Under the pieces are notes generated by a model that worked only from the letters and a program-made list of their open reading frames with translations, was not told the origin of the DNA and searched no databases. From positions 248,001-312,000 of the forward strand of contig NZ_CP098740.1 in the NCBI RefSeq assembly GCF_026167665.1: a stretch of DNA of 64,000 bases. The letters are read 5' to 3'. Position numbers and translations under genes: made by a program. How positions within the stretch are numbered: the first letter of the stretch is position 1; each line of letters begins with the position of its first letter. This document shows positions 58,632 to 64,000 of this stretch, one piece after another. This stretch comes from Streptomyces drozdowiczii (GTDB taxonomy: Bacteria > Actinomycetota > Actinomycetes > Streptomycetales > Streptomycetaceae).

Positions 58632-61295
58632 CTACTCGCCCACCACCACCTCGGCGACCTGGGGCGCGACCGATCCGGCCTTCCAGGCGAGCCGCACCGC
58701 GTCGGCGGTGCGCCCGGCGGTGTCCACGGCGGTGTACGCGCCGTGCAGCGCGCCCACGGTGTGCCAGGTGCCGTCCGCCGTGCGCAGCTGGACGTCGGCG
58801 GTGCCTTCGGCGCCGGACGGCCGCAGCACCGTCACCGAGCCGACCGGCCGCGCGGAGACGAGGTCCACCTCCAGCGCCTCACCCTTGCCGGCCGCCCGCG
58901 CGCCCCGGTACACGGTGCCCGGGTCGCCGTCGGCCGCCGCGCGGAGCGAGGAGCCGGTGGCGGCGGGCGGGTTGCCGGTGACCGCGCCGTCCGTGGTCGT
59001 GACCTGGAATTCGCGGACGACCACCCAGCTGCTCTGCCCGGCGGTGGCCCGGGCCCGCACATAGCGCGCCTTGGTCCCGGCGGGCGGGTCCGCCGTGACG
59101 TCGGGCTCGCCGGAGAAGTCCGCGAGCGTCTGCCAGCTCTCGCCGTCCGCCGAGTATTCGAGGACACCTTCGTGGAGGTAGTCGTCGGTGCTGCCCGGCT
59201 TGGCCATGGCGAGCGTGACGGAGCCGATGGCCCGGGGCTCGCCGAGGTCGACGGTCAGCTGGTCCCCGGCCGCGGGCGCGCCGTCGCTCCAGAAGTACGT
59301 GGAGGCGTCGCCGTCGAGCATCCGGGCGACGGTGTTGCTCTGGTACGTGCCCAGGCTGGTCGAGGCCGTGGGCCTGCCGCTCACGCCGAGCAGCCGGTCG
59401 TACTCGGCGGTTGCGGCGTCGGTGAACCCGTCCAGCTGCCCGTCGCCGACCAGCACCGGCACCTTGCGCCCGTCGAGCCCGGTGTACGTGTACGAGGCGG
59501 CGCGCTCCACCTGTGCGGGCAGCTGCTGCCGGAGCTTCCATGCCTGGGCGCCCTTCCCGGCGCGGGCGGCCTCGACCATGCGCAGGGCGGTGCGTGTGGC
59601 GGTGGCCCAGGACTCGGTGACGTCGAGCCAGGGGCCGGAGTCCGCGATGAAGCCCCGGTCCGGGAGGGCCGCACGCAGCCGGGCGGGGGCCGCGCCCAGC
59701 GAGGCCAGGACGGAGTCGAGCCGCCTCGCGTCCCCGGACTCCCAGTAGCGGGCGATGGCGGCGGACAGCTCGGGCGCCTTCGCGGTGTTGAGCGCGGAGC
59801 TGTAGTTGACGTCCGCGAAGGCCCGCAGCGCCTTCGCGGTCCGGGCGTCGCCGCCCGCGTACTCCTCGATGCCCTTGCCCCAGGACTCGCGCGGGTCGTA
59901 GGCGGCGTCGTTCCAGGAGTAGTCCGCGACGGTGTACAGCGAGAGCTTCGACGCGTACGACTGGATCATCGGGTTGGCGGTGATGCCGGCCAGGCGCCCC
60001 GGGAGGCCCTTTTCTCGGCCGTTGAACGGGCCGAGCAGGAGGCGGTCGGTGGCGTAGTCGTTGACCGGGTAGTTGTCCCAGGTCAGGATCGGGTGGCCGA
60101 ACACCTTCCGGGCGGCGTCCGCCTGAGCCACGGTCATGGTGGGGGCGACGACCCCGACACCGGTCCACTCGACGAGCACATCGGGATCGAGCTGTTCGGA
60201 CAGGGCCGTCTTGTACGCCGACGGGCTGACGTTGTAGTACTCGGTGGGGACCATCTGGAGCGGCTGGGCGCCGGGGTGGGTGGCGATGAACTCCTGGTTG
60301 ACCCGGTTGAGCAGATGGGCCTGGGCGGCGCCCGCCGCGCCACCGCCGGTCCCCCATTTCACCTTGTCGGCTTCGCAGTTCCAGTCGGTGTAGCTGATGT
60401 CGTCCAGCGGGACCGCGAAGGTGCGGACGCCGATGTCCCACATCGTCCGGAACTTGTCGACGAGCGCCTTCACGTCCGCGTCGGAGCTGTAGCACACCGA
60501 GAGGCCGGGCGAGAGGGCGTAGGTGAACTCGACGTGCCGCAGCGCCGCCCGGTCGGCGAGGTCCTTGATCTGCGCCAGCCGGTCGGCGGGGTACGGGTCG
60601 CGCCACTTGGCCCGGAGGTAGTCGTCGTCCTTGGGCGAGTACACGTAGATGTTCATCTTGTGCTCGCCGTAGTAGTCGAGCTGGTCGAGGCGGGCCTCGT
60701 GCGACCACGGGGTGCCGTAGAAGCCCTCGATGACCCCGCGCAGCGCGGTGCCGGGCCAGTCGCGCACGGCGAGTCCGGCGACCTTGCCGCCCGGGTGCCC
60801 CCGGTGCGGCAGGACCTGGCGCAGGGTCTGCGCGGCGTAGTAGGTGCCGGTGGTGTCCTTGCCGGCGAGGACGATCCGGTCGGCGCCGATCCCGAGGACG
60901 TAGCCCTCGGCGGGCAGTTCGGCGGGCCCGTCGAGCTTCTGCGCGGCGAGGGCGGCGGCGTCACCCGCGTACACGGTGAGTCGGCCGGGGACGGGCCGCC
61001 GCTCGCGGACGACGTGCCGGGCGCCCGCCTTGCGCAGGGCCGTCTCCACCACGTCGAGCGTGGGTCCGTCGGCGGTCTCCCCGGCGATCAGGGTGACGGT
61101 GGGGGTGACGGTCACCCGGTCGGGGCGGGGCTCGGCGGACTGCGGGGTCGGGGTGATCGTGGGTGTGTCCCGGGCCCTGGCCGGTGCGGGCGGGGCGTCG
61201 GCCGCCCGGGCGGCCGGTCCGGCGGCGAGCATGCCGCCTGCGAGCAGGGTCGCCGCGGCGGCGAGAGCGGTGATGCGGGGCGGGCGAGGCGTCAC
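58632..61295 (-). CDS. Secreted GH84 beta-N-acetylglucosaminidase/hyaluronidase-type enzyme
   Basis: 887 residues. Signal peptide, an N-terminal alpha/beta domain (about 45-150), a GH84 TIM barrel (about 170-480) with RGVIEGFYGTPWSHEARLDQLDYYGEHKMNIYVYSPKDD by outline and the catalytic Asp pair in VPLDDISYTDW (about 298), a helical region, a CBM32-like domain (ASTSLGTYQSNTVARMLDGDASTYFWSD), and a C-terminal beta domain. Removes terminal GlcNAc. The GTG 61295 start has GGAGG 4 bases upstream; a GTG at 61313 is less likely. A DasR-like box lies upstream. Confidence 0.92.
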   Translation of the reverse strand: MTPRPPRITALAAAATLLAGGMLAAGPAARAADAPPAPARARDTPTITPTPQSAEPRPDRVTVTPTVTLIAGETADGPTLDVVETALRKAGARHVVRERRPVPGRLTVYAGDAAALAAQKLDGPAELPAEGYVLGIGADRIVLAGKDTTGTYYAAQTLRQVLPHRGHPGGKVAGLAVRDWPGTALRGVIEGFYGTPWSHEARLDQLDYYGEHKMNIYVYSPKDDDYLRAKWRDPYPADRLAQIKDLADRAALRHVEFTYALSPGLSVCYSSDADVKALVDKFRTMWDIGVRTFAVPLDDISYTDWNCEADKVKWGTGGGAAGAAQAHLLNRVNQEFIATHPGAQPLQMVPTEYYNVSPSAYKTALSEQLDPDVLVEWTGVGVVAPTMTVAQADAARKVFGHPILTWDNYPVNDYATDRLLLGPFNGREKGLPGRLAGITANPMIQSYASKLSLYTVADYSWNDAAYDPRESWGKGIEEYAGGDARTAKALRAFADVNYSSALNTAKAPELSAAIARYWESGDARRLDSVLASLGAAPARLRAALPDRGFIADSGPWLDVTESWATATRTALRMVEAARAGKGAQAWKLRQQLPAQVERAASYTYTGLDGRKVPVLVGDGQLDGFTDAATAEYDRLLGVSGRPTASTSLGTYQSNTVARMLDGDASTYFWSDGAPAAGDQLTVDLGEPRAIGSVTLAMAKPGSTDDYLHEGVLEYSADGESWQTLADFSGEPDVTADPPAGTKARYVRARATAGQSSWVVVREFQVTTTDGAVTGNPPAATGSSLRAAADGDPGTVYRGARAAGKGEALEVDLVSARPVGSVTVLRPSGAEGTADVQLRTADGTWHTVGALHGAYTAVDTAGRTADAVRLAWKAGSVAPQVAEVVVGE

Positions 61296-61375
61296 AGGTC
61301 CTCCATCGGTCACTCAAGACACCAAAGTCGCGCAACACAACGGGACCGAATGCGACATCCTGGCGCCGACATGTC

Positions 61376-61391
61376 AATGGTCTGGACAACA
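61376..61391. promoter_or_regulatory. DasR-like site
   Basis: AATGGTCTGGACAACA matches the dre consensus ACTGGTCTAGACCAGT at 11 of 16 positions, including TGGTCT and GAC. It is 81 bases upstream of the GH84 start. DasR is the GlcNAc-responsive repressor of chitin genes in Streptomyces. Confidence 0.55.
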
Positions 61392-61437
61392 TCACTGCGC
61401 GGACCTGCGGTTTTACGGCCGACTGGCCCGTGCGCGA

Positions 61438-62169
61438 CTACCGGGCGAAGAGTTCGAACGTGACGGCGGGACGCCCGCCGAAGCGCTCGGCGGCGGCCTC
61501 GGCATTGCCGGTGAGGAAGCTGCGGCAGTAGGTCTCGGGGTCCTCGTCCGTGAGGACTTCGATGTACGTGCGGTGGGCCAGGAGGGACTGCACCGACCGT
61601 TCCAGACCAGCGGTCGCGTCCACCGCGTGGGTGGGCGTGGACGACCCCGCCACGGCCACCCAGCGCACGCCGTCCCACGGTTCGAGGCCCTGCTCCCCCA
61701 GCTCCGGGAAGATCCAGCGGTTGCCCGCGTCGGCCGCCGCGTCGAGGGTGGCGCGGCCGACGGCGCGGTGGTCCGGCGTGTTCCATGCGACACCGCCCCA
61801 GGTGTCGCGGTGGTTGAGCGTGATGACCAGCTCGGGGCGGTACCGCCGGATGGCCGCCGCGATGTCCCGGCGGAGCGGGACGCCGTACTCGATCACCCCG
61901 TCGTGGTGATCCAGGAACTCGACGCGGGAGACGCCGACCGCCGCCGCGCTCGCGCGCTGCTCCCGCTCGCGCAACGGCCCGCACTTCTCGGGTGCGAGGG
62001 TGTCGATACCGGCCTCGCCCCTGGTCGCGAGCAGATACGTGACCTCGCGGCCGGCATCGGTCCAGCCGGCCACCGCTGCCGCGCAGCCGTACTCCAGGTC
62101 GTCGGGGTGCGCGACCACGGCGAGCGCGCGCCGCCAGTCCTCGGGCATGGGCTTCAGCTGCTCGGTCAT
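61438..62169 (-). CDS. PIG-L family deacetylase
   Basis: 243 residues. Zinc-site motif VVAHPDDLEYG at the N-terminus, with LNHRDTWGG and NTPDHRAVGR downstream (His ligands). The family deacetylates N-acetylglucosamine conjugates, e.g. in mycothiol and GPI pathways. ATG 62169. Same strand as the GH84 gene with 142 bases between, so a joint role in GlcNAc processing is plausible. MshB assignment is not supported by context. Confidence 0.9.
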   Translation of the reverse strand: MTEQLKPMPEDWRRALAVVAHPDDLEYGCAAAVAGWTDAGREVTYLLATRGEAGIDTLAPEKCGPLREREQRASAAAVGVSRVEFLDHHDGVIEYGVPLRRDIAAAIRRYRPELVITLNHRDTWGGVAWNTPDHRAVGRATLDAAADAGNRWIFPELGEQGLEPWDGVRWVAVAGSSTPTHAVDATAGLERSVQSLLAHRTYIEVLTDEDPETYCRSFLTGNAEAAAERFGGRPAVTFELFAR

Positions 62170-62222
62170 ATCCGCAGGCTAACGGGCAAGGCGACGGTGA
62201 GACCCGTGACACGACGGGCTTC

Positions 62223-62240
62223 GATACCCAGGGGGGTATC
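62223..62240. promoter_or_regulatory. CsoR/CstR-type operator GATACCC-N4-GGGTATC
   Basis: Perfect 7-bp arms around AGGG. This is the canonical shape of CsoR-family operators, both copper-sensing CsoR and persulfide-sensing CstR. It lies 69 bases upstream of the rhodanese gene start. Confidence 0.8.
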
Positions 62241-62308
62241 CTTGGCGGTCCGGGGCAGGAGAGCGCGAGACCTGTCCCGTACCCCGGTGAACGAAAGGAA
62301 CACAGCTC

Positions 62309-62881
62309 GTGACCAGCCCCGTATCCCTCTCCCCCGCCCAGGCGGCCGCCCGCCTCACGGAGTTCACCGTGATCGACGTACGCGCACCCGGTGAGTACGC
62401 GGCGGGGCACGTACCGGGGGCGCTGAACATACCGCTCGACCGGCTCGACGAGGCGCTGCCCGCGCTCAAGTCCGCGTCCGCCCGCGGCGCGCTGCTCGTG
62501 GTCTGCGCCTCCGGCAACCGCTCGACGCGCGCCTGCGACCTCCTGTCGGCGGCCGACATCGAGGCGGCGACGCTCACCGGCGGCACCTCCGCCTGGGCGA
62601 GCGAGGGCCACGGCCTGGAGCGTCCGGAGGGCGCGCGGGCCACCTGGCCGATGGAGCGCCAGGTCCGGCTGGCGGCCGGCTCGCTCGTGGTGGCCGGGCT
62701 GCTGGCGGGCCTCCGGTATCCCGCCGCGCGCTGGCTGTCCGCCGGTGTCGGCTCCGGTCTCGTCTTCTCCGCCGTCACCGACACCTGCGGGATGGCGGCG
62801 GCCCTCTCGAAGCTCCCGCACAACCGCGCGCCGCGCTCGGCGCCGAGCCTGAACGCGACGCTGGACGCCCTCCAGGGCTGA
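62309..62881 (+). CDS. Rhodanese-DUF2892 membrane protein
   Basis: 190 residues from GTG 62309. An N-terminal rhodanese domain (VIDVRAPGEYAAGHVPGALNIPL) has the active-site Cys in VVCASGNRSTRA (CxxGxR loop). A C-terminal DUF2892-type hydrophobic hairpin (QVRLAAGSLVVAGLLAGL, GSGLVFSAVTDTCGMAAALSKLP) follows. Such fusions belong to sulfide/persulfide detoxification. The CsoR/CstR-type operator upstream fits persulfide-responsive control. Confidence 0.91.
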   Translation: MTSPVSLSPAQAAARLTEFTVIDVRAPGEYAAGHVPGALNIPLDRLDEALPALKSASARGALLVVCASGNRSTRACDLLSAADIEAATLTGGTSAWASEGHGLERPEGARATWPMERQVRLAAGSLVVAGLLAGLRYPAARWLSAGVGSGLVFSAVTDTCGMAAALSKLPHNRAPRSAPSLNATLDALQG

Positions 62882-62889
62882 GGCATCGC

Positions 62890-62915
62890 GGGGCCGGTCC
62901 CGTACGGCCGGCCCC
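62890..62915. terminator. Bidirectional terminator hairpin
   Basis: GGGGCCGG (62890-62897) and CCGGCCCC (62908-62915), 10-base loop, between the convergent rhodanese and hydrolase genes. Confidence 0.7.
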
Positions 62916-62928
62916 TGGACGCCGCGGG

Positions 62929-64000
62929 TCAGCCCTCGTCGCGGACCAGCGCGAGCAGCCGGTCCAGCACGCGGGGCCCGCCCGCGCGCAGCCCGTCGTG
63001 CTCGAACTCGTCGGTCACCCAGGTGCGCAGCCCCCGGATCGCGGCGGCGGTGCGCAGTGCGTGGGCGGTGTCCACGTACATGTCGTCGTGGTAGACGGCG
63101 GCGGCCACCGGGACGTCGTTGGCGGCCAAGCGCGCGGGGTCGTACAGCGGCTCCCAGTCGGTGCGGGCGGCGAGGAGCGCGGCCGTCTCGCGCAGCGGGC
63201 GCAGCGCGGGGTCCACCTCGAAGTGCCAGGGGTGGATGGACTCGCCCGTGAACAGGACCGGTCCGTCACCCGCGAGGGCGGTGGCGGCGTCGAACTGCGG
63301 GAACTCGGCGCGGACCCGCTCGGCGGCCCAGTCCGTGGGGCGCTCGTCCTGGCCGTAGATGGCCTCGTGCATGAGGGCGTACAGGGGGTGCCCGGCGAAG
63401 GAGGTCGCGGCGCGCATGGCCTCCTGGAAGGTGTCGGAGAGCTCGGTGCCGTGCGGGGTGCGGACGAAGGCGTTCTCCAGGAGGTAGTGCAGCTGGTGGC
63501 TGCCGCTGCCGCCGCCGAGCATGATGCCGAGGGACTGGAAGCTCTCGGGCGTCAGCCGGTGCCCGGCGCTCTCGGGGCGGTGCTCCGCGAGGTGAGCGGT
63601 GATCTCCCGGGCGCGCTCGACATCCTGTGGGTAGCGGGCGTAGTGCGCGGCGACCTTCCGTTCGATACGGGGATACGCGGCCCGGTAGACGTCGTCCGCG
63701 TGGGCGTCGAGGGAGGGCAGACCGCCGGTGATCAGGACGGTGGCCAGCCCCTCCGGGGCGGACGAGAGATAGCGGACGGCGCAGAAGCCGCCGAAGGACT
63801 GGCCGAGCACGGTCCAGGGCGCGCCGCCGGTCAGCTGCGGGCGGATGAACTCGCAGTCCCGCACGATGTTGTCCGCGCGGAAGTGCGCGAGGTAGTCGGC
63901 CTGCTCGCGCGGCCCGCCCCGCAGCGGGAGGGTCTGCCGGTTGGCCGGGGTCGACAGGCCGGTGCCGCGCTGGTCGAGCAGGAGCACCCGGAATTCGCGC
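62929..64000 (-). CDS. Proline iminopeptidase-like alpha/beta hydrolase (N-terminus outside window)
   Basis: About 357 residues remain; the gene runs off the right edge and reads through RVLLLDQRGTGLSTP, the beta-strand with oxyanion region typical of S33 proline iminopeptidases. Nucleophile Ser in VLGQSFGGFCAVRYL, later Asp/His in FTGESIHPWHFEVDP and FEHDGLRAGG. It should remove N-terminal proline or hydrolyse an ester. The start codon is not visible; the first Met in the fragment is internal. Confidence 0.88.
   Translation of the reverse strand, partial: REFRVLLLDQRGTGLSTPANRQTLPLRGGPREQADYLAHFRADNIVRDCEFIRPQLTGGAPWTVLGQSFGGFCAVRYLSSAPEGLATVLITGGLPSLDAHADDVYRAAYPRIERKVAAHYARYPQDVERAREITAHLAEHRPESAGHRLTPESFQSLGIMLGGGSGSHQLHYLLENAFVRTPHGTELSDTFQEAMRAATSFAGHPLYALMHEAIYGQDERPTDWAAERVRAEFPQFDAATALAGDGPVLFTGESIHPWHFEVDPALRPLRETAALLAARTDWEPLYDPARLAANDVPVAAAVYHDDMYVDTAHALRTAAAIRGLRTWVTDEFEHDGLRAGGPRVLDRLLALVRDEG

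Overview
The window is about 72% GC with strong third-position GC, GTG/TTG starts and purine-rich ribosome sites. Gene content (roadblock, TerD, SpoIIE-type phosphatases, streptogrisin-type protease, GH9 cellulase, LAETG surface protein) points to a Streptomyces chromosome. About 60 protein genes are visible on both strands in short operons. I see no rRNA, tRNA, CRISPR array, insertion sequence or prophage. The only biosynthetic core enzyme is the type III polyketide synthase cut by the left edge.

Layout. 1-8 kb: type III PKS end, Nudix hydrolase, GNAT, secreted serine protease, lipoprotein, carboxylesterase, MarR regulator with a divergent glyoxalase, GH25 enzyme. 8-20 kb: SDR with divergent LysR, radical SAM protein, SRPBCC protein, pentapeptide-repeat protein, 3-hydroxyisobutyryl-CoA hydrolase-like protein, PAS-GAF-SpoIIE-ATPase phosphatase, LAETG surface protein, GNAT, DUF6397-like protein. 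20-30 kb: roadblock protein, LCP transferase, TerD, MMPL exporter with divergent MarR, MpaB-type oxygenase, MOSC protein, fatty-acid desaturase. 30-42 kb: SNF2 helicase with SWIM partner, Tat-exported amidase, XRE-cupin regulator with divergent BenE transporter, ABC exporter, mannonate dehydratase with divergent MFS transporter, His/Trp-rich repeat protein. 42-55 kb: GH9 cellulase, four-gene amino-acid/dipeptide operon (APC permease, anchored protein, M20 peptidase, ThrE-type exporter), second SpoIIE-type phosphatase, ABC exporter behind a SoxR/MerR-type promoter, PepSY lipoprotein. 55-64 kb: acyl-CoA dehydrogenase pair with an oxidoreductase, GH84 hexosaminidase with PIG-L deacetylase, rhodanese behind a CsoR/CstR-type operator, and a truncated proline-iminopeptidase-like hydrolase.

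Regulation is unusually readable. Near-perfect operators precede the genes their regulator families would predict: a CebR-type box before the cellulase and a variant before the protease, a LysR T-N11-A site, a MarR dyad between regulator and MMPL exporter, an 18-bp palindrome between XRE-cupin and BenE, a SoxR/MerR-spaced promoter before an ABC exporter, a DasR-like box before the hexosaminidase and a CsoR/CstR box before a rhodanese. Most convergent junctions carry strong, often perfect, terminator hairpins.

Three genes (GNAT at 18.2-18.6 kb, APC permease at 44.5-46 kb, SpoIIE phosphatase at 49-51 kb) need four one-base insertions in total, at or next to short G/C runs, to restore family-typical proteins. 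This looks more like residual indel error in the assembly than biological decay. No wholly new multi-gene defence or biosynthetic system is evident. The best leads are a perfect intragenic inverted repeat built from rare synonymous codons in the LCP gene, the exported His/Trp repeat protein, the small protein with a ParB-like N-terminal motif, and the radical SAM protein with unusual cysteine spacing.
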